Positions 8,367-17,637 of a DNA stretch of 64,000 nt are shown one piece after another; position 1 is the first letter of the stretch; the number at the start of each line of letters is the position of its first letter. The DNA is from an uncultured Bacteroidales bacterium. Its GTDB lineage: Bacteria; Bacteroidota; Bacteroidia; Bacteroidales; Muribaculaceae. The notes beneath the pieces were generated by a model. It worked only from the letters and a program-made list of their open reading frames with translations, searched no databases and was not told where the DNA came from. Location: contig CADCFN010000003.1 of assembly GCA_902800715.1 (NCBI GenBank), forward strand, positions 1-64,000, written 5' to 3'. The translations under genes were made by a program, and so were the position numbers.

Positions 8367-9356
8367 ATGGCATTAACAAATGACAAATTGGTCATCGTCG
8401 GCGCTGCCGGCATGATTGGCTCAAACATGGTACAGACCGCCCTGATGATGGGCTTGACAACAAACATCTGCCTCTATGACGTATTCTCGCCCGAGGGTGT
8501 GGCCGAGGAAATGCGCCAGAGCGGTTTCGGCAACGTGAATATCGTTGCCACCACCGATGTCAAAGAAGCCTTTACCGATGCTAAATACATCATTTCGAGC
8601 GGTGGCGCTCCCCGCAAGGATGGTATGACCCGCGAGGACCTGCTGGCTGGCAACTGCAAGATTGCCGAGGAACTTGGCATGGACATCAAGAGGTACTGCC
8701 CCGACGTGAAGCACGTGGTTATCATTTTCAACCCCGCCGACCTGACGGGTCTGGTGACCTTGTTGTACAGCGGCTTGAAGCCCTGCCAGGTGACCACCCT
8801 TGCCGCTCTCGACACCACGCGCCTGCAAAGCGCTCTTGCCAAGAAGTTCAACGTGATGCGTAGCGAAATCACCGGCTGTGCCACCTACGGCGGCCACGGC
8901 GAGCAGATGGCAGTGTTCGGCAGCCATGTCGAGATTGCTGGACGCAAGTTGATTGACATCATGGGTACCGAAGAATTCCCCCGTGAGGAGTGGGAGCACA
9001 TGAAGCGTGACGTCACCCTGGGTGGCGCCCAGATTATCAAGCTGCGCGGCCGCAGCTCGTTCCAGAGCCCCGCTTACCTGTCGGTAGAGATGATTCGTGC
9101 TGCCATGGGCGGTGAGAAGTTCAACTACCCCGTTGGCACCTATGTGAGCAACGACAAGTACAACCACATCATGATGGCAATGGACACCACGCTCGACGAG
9201 AACGGCGCATCCTACAAGGTGCCGCAGGGAATTCCCAGCGAGAACGCCCGTCTCGACGCCAGCTATGAGCACCTGTGCAAGATGCGCGACGAGCTGGTTA
9301 CCTTAGGCATCGTTCCTCCCATCAGCGAGTGGAGCAAGATTAACCCCAACCTGTAA
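8367..9356 (+). CDS. mdh: Malate dehydrogenase
   Basis: A 329-residue LDH/MDH-family enzyme. The Rossmann motif is 'IVGAAGMIGSN' near residue 11, and the substrate-binding region 'SSGGAPRKDGMTREDLLAGN' and the catalytic-His region 'GCATYGGHGEQMAVFGS' are present. It interconverts malate and oxaloacetate with NAD in the reductive branch that leads to succinate in these fermenters. It is transcribed alone, with its own promoter and terminator. Confidence 0.93.
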   Translation: MALTNDKLVIVGAAGMIGSNMVQTALMMGLTTNICLYDVFSPEGVAEEMRQSGFGNVNIVATTDVKEAFTDAKYIISSGGAPRKDGMTREDLLAGNCKIAEELGMDIKRYCPDVKHVVIIFNPADLTGLVTLLYSGLKPCQVTTLAALDTTRLQSALAKKFNVMRSEITGCATYGGHGEQMAVFGSHVEIAGRKLIDIMGTEEFPREEWEHMKRDVTLGGAQIIKLRGRSSFQSPAYLSVEMIRAAMGGEKFNYPVGTYVSNDKYNHIMMAMDTTLDENGASYKVPQGIPSENARLDASYEHLCKMRDELVTLGIVPPISEWSKINPNL

Positions 9357-9394
9357 TCTGATGAGGGTTAATCAAGCCCTTTAACATTGAATAA

Positions 9395-9434
9395 CGGGTC
9401 TGGGGCACACAACCGTCCCGGACCCGCTTTTTAT
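9395..9434 (+). terminator. mdh terminator
   Basis: GC-rich hairpin (CGGGTCTGGG ... CCCGGACCCG) followed by CTTTTTAT. Confidence 0.8.
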
Positions 9435-9552
9435 CACCTCATCACCATCCATATTTAAATTGGGTTTAATGTATCAAAAAAAGGTGTTAAAATTTTGGGG
9501 AAAAGAAACTTTGGAGTAATTTTGCAGTGCTTTTTAAGAGAGAAATCCATTT

Positions 9553-9627
9553 GGGCAGTTAGCGCAGTTGGTTCAGAGCATCTGCCTTACAAGCAGAGGG
9601 TCGGGGGTTCGAATCCCTCACTGCCCA
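9553..9627 (+). tRNA. tRNA-Val (anticodon TAC)
   Basis: Complete cloverleaf: acceptor GGGCAGT/ACTGCCC, D arm AGCGCAGTTGGTTCAGAGC, anticodon stem CTGCC with loop TTACAAG (anticodon TAC), and T arm GGGGGTTCGAATCCCTC. CCA is not encoded. It lies 145 bp before the pseudouridine synthase gene. Confidence 0.95.
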
Positions 9628-9772
9628 CAAAACAGATGGCAAACATCATCACCTGATTATACACATTGAAGTGTTTAACGAAACTGGCCGCGAGGCCCCA
9701 ATATATATTTATTCATCAACATTTTATTGCTACAGACAACTTAACAACAAATCAAACCAATTTTAGAACAAT

Positions 9773-11281
9773 ATGGACGACAATCTGAAAAAGCCCAAGA
9801 GGCCAAGAATTGGCGAGGGCAACAACAATCCTGAAGAAATCATTGAAGGCGGTCGTTATGAAAAGGTAGAATACACCGCGCATGAGCCCAGTCAGGGTGA
9901 AGAGAACAATTCCCAAACTGAAGGTTATCAACAGCAAGAGGGTTATCAGCAGCGTCCCGGCGGTTACCATCGTCAGGGTTATCAGCCCCGTCAGGGCGGT
10001 TACCAGCAGCGTCAGGGCGGCTATCAGCCCCGTCAAGGCGGTTACCAGCAGCGTCAGGGTGGCTACCAGCCCCGCTATCAGCAGCGTTATCCTCAACCTC
10101 AAGCCGCAGGCGAACAGGATACTAATGCCGAAGGTACAACTATGAATCCCGAACAGCAACAAGAAGGCGGCTACCAGCAGCGTCAGGGTTATCAGCCCCG
10201 TCAGGGCGGTTACCAGCCCCGTCAAGGCTATCAGCAGCGCCAGGGCGGTTACCAGCAGCGCCAGGGCGGCTACCAGCCCCGTCAGCAGGGTGGTTACCAG
10301 CAGCGTCAGGGCGGTTATCAGCCCCGTCAGCAGGGTGGTTACCAGCAGCGTCAGGGTGGCTATCAGCAGCGCCCCGGTGGCTACCAGCAGCGTCAAGGCG
10401 GTTACCAGCAGCGTCAAGGCGGTTACCAGCAGCGTCAGGGTGGTTACCAGCAGCGCCCCGGAGGCTATCAGCAGCGCCCCAAGCGCCAAGGTCCCAAGCC
10501 CCAAATGCGCTTTACCCCCAAGCCCCAGCGTATTTTCTATGAGGAGCCCGCTATCGATCCCAACATGGAAGTTCGCTTGAACAAGTTCATGGCCAATGCC
10601 GGCATCTGCTCGCGCCGTGTTGCTGATGAATATATCCAGAAAGGCCTTGTCATGGTCAACGATGTCGTGGTAACAGAACTCGGCATGAAAATCACGCCCA
10701 AGGATGTCGTTAAATATAACGGTGAAATCGTAACCACCGAAAAGAAGTGCTACGTCTTGCTTAACAAGCCCAAAGACTGTGTCACCACCAGTGACGACCC
10801 CAACGGCCGCAAAACCGTCATGGATCTCGTGAAAGGTGCCTGTGAAGAGCGCATCTATCCTGTGGGACGTCTGGACCGCAACACCACTGGTGTACTGCTG
10901 CTCACCAACGACGGTGACCTGGCTGCCAAGCTCGCTCACCCGCAGTATGTCAAGAAGAAAATCTACCAGGTGTGGACCGATAAGCCCATCAGCGAGGAAG
11001 ACATGCAGCACATTGCCGACGGTGTAGAACTCGACGACGGTCCCATCCACGCCGATGCTGTGAGCTACGTCTCCCCCACCGACCGCAAGCAGGCCGGTAT
11101 CGAAATCCACTCGGGCCGCAACCGCATCGTGCGCCGCATTTTTGAATCGCTGGGTTACCATGTGGTGAAGCTTGACCGCGTCTATTTCGCCGGTCTGACC
11201 AAGAAGAACCTTCCCCGTGGCCGTTGGCGCTACTTGACTCAGGAAGAGGTTAACTTCTTGAAACAGAATTCATTTGAATAA
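9773..11281 (+). CDS. rluB: rRNA pseudouridine synthase (RluB-like) with long GGYQQRQ repeat
   Basis: A 502-residue protein. Residues 1-53 are charged. Residues about 54-240 are a low-complexity array of G-G-Y-Q-(Q/P)-R-Q units. The S4 RNA-binding domain follows (VRLNKFMANAGICSRRVADE, about 265-310), then the RsuA/RluB/E/F catalytic domain with Asp368 in GRLDRNTTG and the late motif 'GRNRIVRRIFESLGYHV'. It makes pseudouridine in 23S rRNA. Bacteroidota homologues carry Gly/Arg/Asn-rich N-terminal extensions of variable length; this one is long and very regular. The extension may bind RNA or form condensates (inference). Confidence 0.88.
   Translation: MDDNLKKPKRPRIGEGNNNPEEIIEGGRYEKVEYTAHEPSQGEENNSQTEGYQQQEGYQQRPGGYHRQGYQPRQGGYQQRQGGYQPRQGGYQQRQGGYQPRYQQRYPQPQAAGEQDTNAEGTTMNPEQQQEGGYQQRQGYQPRQGGYQPRQGYQQRQGGYQQRQGGYQPRQQGGYQQRQGGYQPRQQGGYQQRQGGYQQRPGGYQQRQGGYQQRQGGYQQRQGGYQQRPGGYQQRPKRQGPKPQMRFTPKPQRIFYEEPAIDPNMEVRLNKFMANAGICSRRVADEYIQKGLVMVNDVVVTELGMKITPKDVVKYNGEIVTTEKKCYVLLNKPKDCVTTSDDPNGRKTVMDLVKGACEERIYPVGRLDRNTTGVLLLTNDGDLAAKLAHPQYVKKKIYQVWTDKPISEEDMQHIADGVELDDGPIHADAVSYVSPTDRKQAGIEIHSGRNRIVRRIFESLGYHVVKLDRVYFAGLTKKNLPRGRWRYLTQEEVNFLKQNSFE
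9933..10484 (+). repeat. Degenerate tandem repeat coding GGYQ(Q/P)RQ
   Basis: About twenty-five 18-24-bp units such as GGTTACCAGCAGCGTCAGG, read in the frame of the pseudouridine synthase. The third-base variation (GGC/GGT, TAC/TAT, CAG/CAA) is dispersed, so the array is not freshly expanded throughout. A long open antisense frame here is a by-product of the repeat. Confidence 0.85.
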
Positions 11282-11312
11282 ACATAACAACACATTTGAC
11301 TCAAACAGCCCA

Positions 11313-11380
11313 CGCTAAGACGCTAAGCTTTTTTAAAAAGACAACAACCACCATTCTCTTTGCGACTTAGCGGCTTAGCG
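11313..11380. repeat. Inverted repeat of CGCTAAGACGCTAAG
   Basis: 11313-11327 and 11366-11380 are inverted copies with 14 of 15 matches, separated by 38 bp, in the gap between the pseudouridine synthase and asnS. Each arm is itself a direct repeat of CGCTAAG. Confidence 0.6.
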
Positions 11381-11418
11381 AGAGGCTTGTGTCGGTCATA
11401 AAATACTACAGATTAATA

Positions 11419-12810
11419 ATGGCTTTGAAACGAACAAAAATCGTTGATATCTTTGATCCCGCTCTGGTGGGACAGCAGGTGTGTGTCAAGGGCTGGGTAC
11501 GCAGCCGCCGTGGTAATAAGTTCGTCCAGTTCATCGCATTGAACGACGGCTCGACCATCAACAACCTGCAAATCGTCGTTGACCTCGAGAAGTTCAGCGA
11601 GGAGGAGTTGCGTCCCATCACGACCGGCGCCAGCCTGCACGTCGAGGGACTGCTCGTCCAGTCGCAGGGCAAGGGTCAGACCGTTGAAATCCAAGCCCAA
11701 AGCATAGAAATCTACGGCACCTGTGCCGACGACTATCCCATGCAGAAGAAAGGCCACACGTTGGAATTCCTGCGCACCAAGGCCCACCTGCGCATGCGCA
11801 CCAACACCTTTGGCGCCGTGTTCCGCATCCGCCATCACTTGGCCTTTGCCATTCACAAGTTCTTCAACGACAAGGGTTTCTACTACCTGCACACGCCGCT
11901 GATTACTGCAAGTGACTGCGAGGGCGCTGGCGACATGTTCCAGGTGACCACACTCGACCTGGGCGATCTGCCCAAGACCGAGGACGGCAAGACCGACTAC
12001 ACGAAGGACTTCTTCGGCAAATCCACGAGCTTGACCGTATCGGGACAGCTCGAGGGCGAGCTGGGTGCTACCGCGCTTGGTGAAATCTATACCTTCGGCC
12101 CCACCTTCCGTGCCGAGAACAGCAACACACCTCGCCACTTGGCCGAGTTCTGGATGATTGAGCCCGAGATGGCTTTCTATGACATCACCGACAACATGGA
12201 CCTGGCCGAGGAGTTCATCAAGTACTGTGTGAACTACGCACTGGAGCACTGCCAGGACGACTTGGAGTTCCTTAACAAGATGTATGACAACACGCTCATC
12301 GAGCGTCTGCACAGCGTCTTGAAGGAGCCGTTCGTGCGCCTGACCTACACCGAGGGCATCGAAATCCTGAAGGCTGCCAAGAAGAAATTTGAATTCCCCG
12401 TAGATTGGGGTGTGGACCTGCAGAGCGAACACGAGCGTTACCTCGTCGAGGAGCACTTCAAGCGCCCCGTTATCCTCACCGACTATCCGCGTGAAATCAA
12501 GGCCTTCTACATGAAGCAGAACGAAGACGGCAAGACCGTTCGTGCCATGGACGTGCTGTTCCCCATGATTGGCGAAATCATCGGCGGTAGCGAGCGCGAG
12601 GCCGACTATGACAAGCTGATGAGCGAAATCGAGCGCCGCGGCATCCCCATGAAAGACATGTGGTGGTATCTCGACACCCGCCGTTTTGGCACCGTGCCTC
12701 ACAGCGGCTTCGGTCTGGGCTTCGAGCGCCTGATTCTGTTCGTGACGGGTATGGCCAACATCCGCGACGTCATCCCCTTCCCGCGCACACCGAACAACGC
12801 CGAGTTCTAA
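11419..12810 (+). CDS. asnS: Asparaginyl-tRNA synthetase
   Basis: A 463-residue class IIb synthetase. The N-terminal OB fold ([20 protein letters not shown]) recognises the anticodon. The catalytic domain shows motif 2 '[20 protein letters not shown]' and motif 3 '[15 protein letters not shown]', with the Asn-specific end '[17 protein letters not shown]'. It charges tRNA-Asn. An in-frame GTG at 11389 exists, but [12 protein letters not shown] at 11419 is the family start. Confidence 0.94.
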   Translation: MALKRTKIVDIFDPALVGQQVCVKGWVRSRRGNKFVQFIALNDGSTINNLQIVVDLEKFSEEELRPITTGASLHVEGLLVQSQGKGQTVEIQAQSIEIYGTCADDYPMQKKGHTLEFLRTKAHLRMRTNTFGAVFRIRHHLAFAIHKFFNDKGFYYLHTPLITASDCEGAGDMFQVTTLDLGDLPKTEDGKTDYTKDFFGKSTSLTVSGQLEGELGATALGEIYTFGPTFRAENSNTPRHLAEFWMIEPEMAFYDITDNMDLAEEFIKYCVNYALEHCQDDLEFLNKMYDNTLIERLHSVLKEPFVRLTYTEGIEILKAAKKKFEFPVDWGVDLQSEHERYLVEEHFKRPVILTDYPREIKAFYMKQNEDGKTVRAMDVLFPMIGEIIGGSEREADYDKLMSEIERRGIPMKDMWWYLDTRRFGTVPHSGFGLGFERLILFVTGMANIRDVIPFPRTPNNAEF

Positions 12811-12831
12811 TCTCCAAAACGGAACCACATT

Positions 12832-12866
12832 GCCAGCCGTAACATTCTTTTATCGTTGCGGCTGGC
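12832..12866 (+). terminator. asnS terminator
   Basis: Stem GCCAGCCG / CGGCTGGC extended by the flanking AAC/GTT, followed by TTGATTAAA. The U tract is weak. Confidence 0.65.
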
Positions 12867-12979
12867 TTGATTAAAAGGACTTTAAGCCCTGTGACAGCCT
12901 TATATCTGACTCTCATCAGAGAGTATTGTACTATAGAATTATCACACAACTATTGTATCTATTAATTCAATCAGGTAAT

Positions 12980-14086
12980 ATGGCAAATTATTTCCATCTT
13001 AAAAACGAAACTAACGTATCAACAGTGGCGTCAGAAGAGAAAACTCCTCTCCTTAGCCGTACTGAATGTAATATCATGCGTGGTTTTGCTATCATTATTA
13101 TCATTATTGACAATCTCACCCATTCTTTTCATGGTGTTTATAAAGATAATGAGTTCAATTTTTTTTGGAGTTCAGTACAGGGATTTCTAAATAATCTATC
13201 ACATCCCGACAATCTACTTCTGTTTAATGTGATTTCATTTTTCTGTCCATATGGCGTGATGTTGTTCATATTCCTGAGTGGGTATGGACTAACATTGAAG
13301 TATGAGAAAGGGAATGGTCTTGGTACATCACATAAAGACTTTATATTTAGTCACTATAAAAAGATGTTTACCATGCATGCCAAGGGTTTCGCACTTTTTT
13401 TAATGGTTCTTTTAATTATTGATCCTCATATTATTGTCGGTGGCACACACACAATACTTCAAATATTACTTCTTGGCAATCTTAATCCTTCGCAGATTAT
13501 TTCACCCGGACCATACTGGTTCTTTGGTATGATTATGGAAATGTATGTCATCTACCGTCTGATTATTTACCGTAGAAGTGATAGCACCGCCATAGCCTTA
13601 TGCATATTATCCCTATTTGTAATGGCATTTACCGATCCTGAGGGTGAGATACTTAGATACTTGCGAAATAATTGTTTCCTTGCAATCTTACCATTCTGCA
13701 TGGGCGTACTCACTGCGCGTCACTTGAATTATAAATCACTATCAATAAATAAACCCCTCATTTGTTTCGGATGGTTTATTCTTTCATTTATTCTTCTGAC
13801 ACTTAGCAAGTTTAATTTCTATTCCTGGTTGTTCATGCCTATATTTATCATCATGACAGCCATAACCATCGTTAAGTTGATTCGCAAGGTAAAAATTCTA
13901 GACACCATCTTCAATTGGCTGGGAGCCTTGTCTGGGGTTTTGTTTGTTGTCCATCCATCCATACGTGAATTATTGCTTTCTAGAGCCAATGAAAGTGGCG
14001 AATATTATCACACGGTATTTATTTTCCTGTTCTTATCTATCGTACTCAGCATCATTCTAAAGCCTGTATTCAGCGGAAAGAAATAA
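12980..14086 (+). CDS. Membrane acyltransferase, acyltransferase-3 family
   Basis: A 368-residue integral membrane protein with about ten hydrophobic segments. The first segment after an N-terminal cytoplasmic tail is 'NIMRGFAIIIIIIDNLTH', where the final His is at the place of the conserved catalytic His. 'LFIFLSGYGLTLKYEKG' is also family-typical. Such proteins move acyl groups onto sugars or lipids at the membrane; the substrate is unknown. The ATG at 12980 has an AGG seven bases upstream and is preferred over 12926. The gene is clearly AT-richer than asnS and recA on either side, suggesting transfer. Confidence 0.72.
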   Translation: MANYFHLKNETNVSTVASEEKTPLLSRTECNIMRGFAIIIIIIDNLTHSFHGVYKDNEFNFFWSSVQGFLNNLSHPDNLLLFNVISFFCPYGVMLFIFLSGYGLTLKYEKGNGLGTSHKDFIFSHYKKMFTMHAKGFALFLMVLLIIDPHIIVGGTHTILQILLLGNLNPSQIISPGPYWFFGMIMEMYVIYRLIIYRRSDSTAIALCILSLFVMAFTDPEGEILRYLRNNCFLAILPFCMGVLTARHLNYKSLSINKPLICFGWFILSFILLTLSKFNFYSWLFMPIFIIMTAITIVKLIRKVKILDTIFNWLGALSGVLFVVHPSIRELLLSRANESGEYYHTVFIFLFLSIVLSIILKPVFSGKK

Positions 14087-14110
14087 TTGCTGTTTATCGA
14101 TTATATATTT

Positions 14111-14147
14111 CTAGCCACAATAGCAATTTGCTATCGTGGCTAGTTTT
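14111..14147 (+). terminator. Terminator after the acyltransferase
   Basis: A 15-bp stem with one mismatch (CTAGCCACAATAGCA / TGCTATCGTGGCTAG) followed by TTTT. The rest of the gap up to recA (14148-14408) shows a TTCCTTTG promoter-like string at about 14335 and nothing else recognised. Confidence 0.8.
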
Positions 14148-14408
14148 CCAATTTCCAAGTGGGCAAGCCACTTGGACGTTAGAGTTGAGAGGGTCGTTTG
14201 CCCTACAAACGCGAGAAATACTTCAACTTTCATCCAGCCGCGACAGCCACCCGCTGCCGCGGCATTTTTTGTGCCCAAGGTTTAACTTTCTTTGGTGTTT
14301 TAGTGCCGAAAATTTGCACTTTGTCATAGTTCCTTTGCATCGTGAAAAGCGATTAGCTTTTAGCGGTTAGCGATTAGAATTATTATTTACAACTAAAACT
14401 GATAAACT

Positions 14409-15512
<1,104 letters not shown>

Positions 15513-15544
15513 ACCTTAAATCCCATACCATGAAAACCACTTAA

Positions 15545-15601
15545 AACAACTGATTAGTCTGAGTGATCTGATTTTCAGAATCCTCAGACTAATCAGTTGT
15601 T
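15545..15601. terminator. Strong hairpin after recA
   Basis: A 19-bp perfect stem (AACAACTGATTAGTCTGAG and its complement) with a 19-nt loop that contains a second short palindrome (CTGATTTTCAG). It lies between convergent recA and the methyltransferase, with A/T on both flanks. Confidence 0.85.
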
Positions 15602-15616
15602 AATTTCGACCTGTGT

Positions 15617-16330
15617 TCAGCGCTTCTTTGTGAGACGGGCGAGATAGTCGTAGTGCTCACCACGGGCGATGATGTCGCACTGGAATCCGTGCAGTGACAC
15701 CTGTTCCCGCAGGGTTTCAGGATCGATGAACAGCCAAGGGAATGGCTCGCCCTTGATGCCACGATACTGCATCTGGTAGGTCAGTTCACCATAATAGCCC
15801 TCAATGCCCGTCAGGTCAATGAAGCCGTCCTCGTCCTCGAAGACATAGCAGATGTCGCTCGAGTCGCACAGCAGTTGTCCACCGGGTGCCAGCAGAGCGT
15901 CGAGCTGCAAGAAGAAAGCAGGCAGACGGCTCAGTGAGCCCACAATGCCAATGCCGTTCATGAGCATGATGATGCTGTCATATTGCCCACGCAGAGTGAA
16001 GAAATCCTGCTCCAAAGCGTTGGCCACGCCGCGGTCACGCATCGTTTCAACACACAGCGGAGAGATGTCAACCGCAGTCACGGTCTTGCCCATCGCCTGC
16101 AAAGCCAGCGAATGGCATCCTGCTCCCGCTCCCACGTCAAGAATCTTGCCGTCGGCCAGTTCCAGTGCCTTGCGTTCAATCGCCGGCATATCGTCAACCG
16201 AGCGAAACAGGGTGGCTACAGGGATTTCGTCCTCGTCGAACATCGGCGAGAATACACGCAGTCGAGCCGCTTTACCAGTAGTGTGGTAATCGGCGATTGC
16301 ATGACCCATCGGGTCCTTCAACTCGGTCAT
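15617..16330 (-). CDS. Class I SAM-dependent methyltransferase
   Basis: A 237-residue protein with the SAM-binding motif I 'ILDVGAGAGCHSLAL' (about 62-76), motif II 'VTAVDISPLCVETM' and 'GQYDSIIMLMNGIGIVGSL' as motif IV. It is a cytosolic methyltransferase of unknown substrate. It starts 6 bp after the flavodoxin-like reductase stop on the same strand, so the two are almost certainly co-transcribed. Confidence 0.82.
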   Translation of the reverse strand: MTELKDPMGHAIADYHTTGKAARLRVFSPMFDEDEIPVATLFRSVDDMPAIERKALELADGKILDVGAGAGCHSLALQAMGKTVTAVDISPLCVETMRDRGVANALEQDFFTLRGQYDSIIMLMNGIGIVGSLSRLPAFFLQLDALLAPGGQLLCDSSDICYVFEDEDGFIDLTGIEGYYGELTYQMQYRGIKGEPFPWLFIDPETLREQVSLHGFQCDIIARGEHYDYLARLTKKR

Positions 16331-16336
16331 TACCTG

Positions 16337-16951
16337 TTATCGGATGAAATGCGTTCCGTGCCAGGGCTCATACTTGGGCGCTGTCTCGGGGGTGAGTTGC
16401 CTGATCATCCACGCCATATTCAACGCCATGGTGCGCATCGTCTGCATGCCCTCGCCATCGAGGCGTGCCTCGCCAGCTTCGCGACCGTAAACGATGTTCC
16501 AGTACTGAGAGGTAGCGAGCGGCATATTCACCATCTGGAAGGGCATCTGCAGCGTCTGGAATGCCGCACTAGCACCGCCACGACGGCACACAGCCACTGC
16601 AGCAGCGGGTTTACCCTTGACCTTTGCGCCAGCAAACAGCACGCGGTGAATCAGATTCAGCATCGTTCCCGTGGGCGTGCCGTAATAGACCGGCGAGCCA
16701 ACGATGAGTCCGTCGGCCTCGTTCAGCTTGTCTATGACCTCGTTGCACAGGTCATCATTAAACACACAATGACCGTCACCGGCGTTTACACAACCACCAC
16801 AGGCTATGCAACCGCGTACTGGCTTCACGCCAATCCACACGATTTCGGTCTTAAGACCCGCTTCGTTAAGGGTCTTTGCTGCCTCATTCAGGGCAAAATA
16901 GGTGTTGCCCTTCTCATGAGGTGAACCATTGATCAATAAGACTTTTTTCAT
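16337..16951 (-). CDS. NADPH-dependent FMN reductase / flavodoxin-family protein
   Basis: A 204-residue flavodoxin-fold protein. 'KVLLINGSPHEKGNT' is the phosphate-binding loop for FMN; 'GCIACGGCVNAGDGHCVFNDD' is a Cys-rich segment as in iron-sulfur-flavoprotein-like reductases; 'ADGLIVGSPVYYGTPTGTM' binds the isoalloxazine ring. It likely reduces quinones or other small molecules. First gene of a two-gene unit with the methyltransferase. Confidence 0.82.
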   Translation of the reverse strand: MKKVLLINGSPHEKGNTYFALNEAAKTLNEAGLKTEIVWIGVKPVRGCIACGGCVNAGDGHCVFNDDLCNEVIDKLNEADGLIVGSPVYYGTPTGTMLNLIHRVLFAGAKVKGKPAAAVAVCRRGGASAAFQTLQMPFQMVNMPLATSQYWNIVYGREAGEARLDGEGMQTMRTMALNMAWMIRQLTPETAPKYEPWHGTHFIR

Positions 16952-17073
16952 ATTCGGTTTTTCTTTTAATCGTTTTTATGTCTGTTATCATCCATAAGGA
17001 CACTTCTGTCCAATTAAACCTAATTTCTCTATGTAATCCAGCGATTCTTGATTGTCAAGCGTACGCTCGCACC

Positions 17074-17604
17074 CTATTCAATCAACGTCATCTTATAGCC
17101 CATCGACTTGAGCTGCACCGCCATGCCCATCTGGTACATGCACTGCAGACACGCCACATAGCCCCTGAAAGCATCGGCTGTTCCCGGCTCGATATCCTGC
17201 TTGAAGAGAAGGCGCTTGGCGCGCTCGGCACAGTCGCCCACCAGCATCTGCATCGACTCGGCATCGTCGCCGTGCAGGTCCAGCACCTCGTCCAGGATGT
17301 ACTCGTCCAAGTTGTCATATCCCCGCTTATCGCGCAAGTAGAGATACAGATTATCCATTTTGCCGTAGCGTTCCCAGTCTTCATCCCAGAATTTGGTCAC
17401 TGCCATGGAAACAAACATCATCCAGCCCAGCGATGCCACGGGATAGTTGGCAAATTCACGGGCGCCATCGGGCAGATAAGCCTCGGCGATGGCGGGCCAT
17501 TTCTCTTCAACGTCGGGGCACTCGGGCAGACGCTCATCGAGAGCGTCACGTTCACACAAAAATCGGTGCAGGTCACTCAGCAGCGTAGCGGCAAATTCTT
17601 CCAT
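17074..17604 (-). CDS. Conserved hypothetical protein, helical, 176 residues
   Basis: I do not recognise a named domain. The sequence is acidic and predicted all-helical, with 'ASLGWMMFVSMAVTKFWDED' in the middle and several Cys in the C-terminal half (CAER, ACLQCMYQ). No signal peptide. It starts 33 bp after the stop of the nucleotide-sugar dehydratase and is probably in its transcript. Similar stand-alone proteins are, to my knowledge, frequent in Bacteroidales genomes without a known role. Confidence 0.65.
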   Translation of the reverse strand: MEEFAATLLSDLHRFLCERDALDERLPECPDVEEKWPAIAEAYLPDGAREFANYPVASLGWMMFVSMAVTKFWDEDWERYGKMDNLYLYLRDKRGYDNLDEYILDEVLDLHGDDAESMQMLVGDCAERAKRLLFKQDIEPGTADAFRGYVACLQCMYQMGMAVQLKSMGYKMTLIE

Positions 17605-17637
17605 TGTCGTTCATTTAAAAAGAGTGGGAAATGATGA

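Noticed and set aside
9933..10484. CRISPR-like direct repeats
   Set aside because: Units are 18-24 bp, have no unique spacers and encode GGYQQRQ in frame with the pseudouridine synthase.
9752..11161. Long antisense frame (469 codons) over the pseudouridine synthase
   Set aside because: It is produced by the repeat on the other strand (Leu/Thr/Ala runs) and crosses the conserved catalytic domain of a certain gene.
11413..12828. Antisense frame of 471 codons over asnS
   Set aside because: asnS is certain from class II motifs; the antisense product has no domain and reflects GC-rich third positions.
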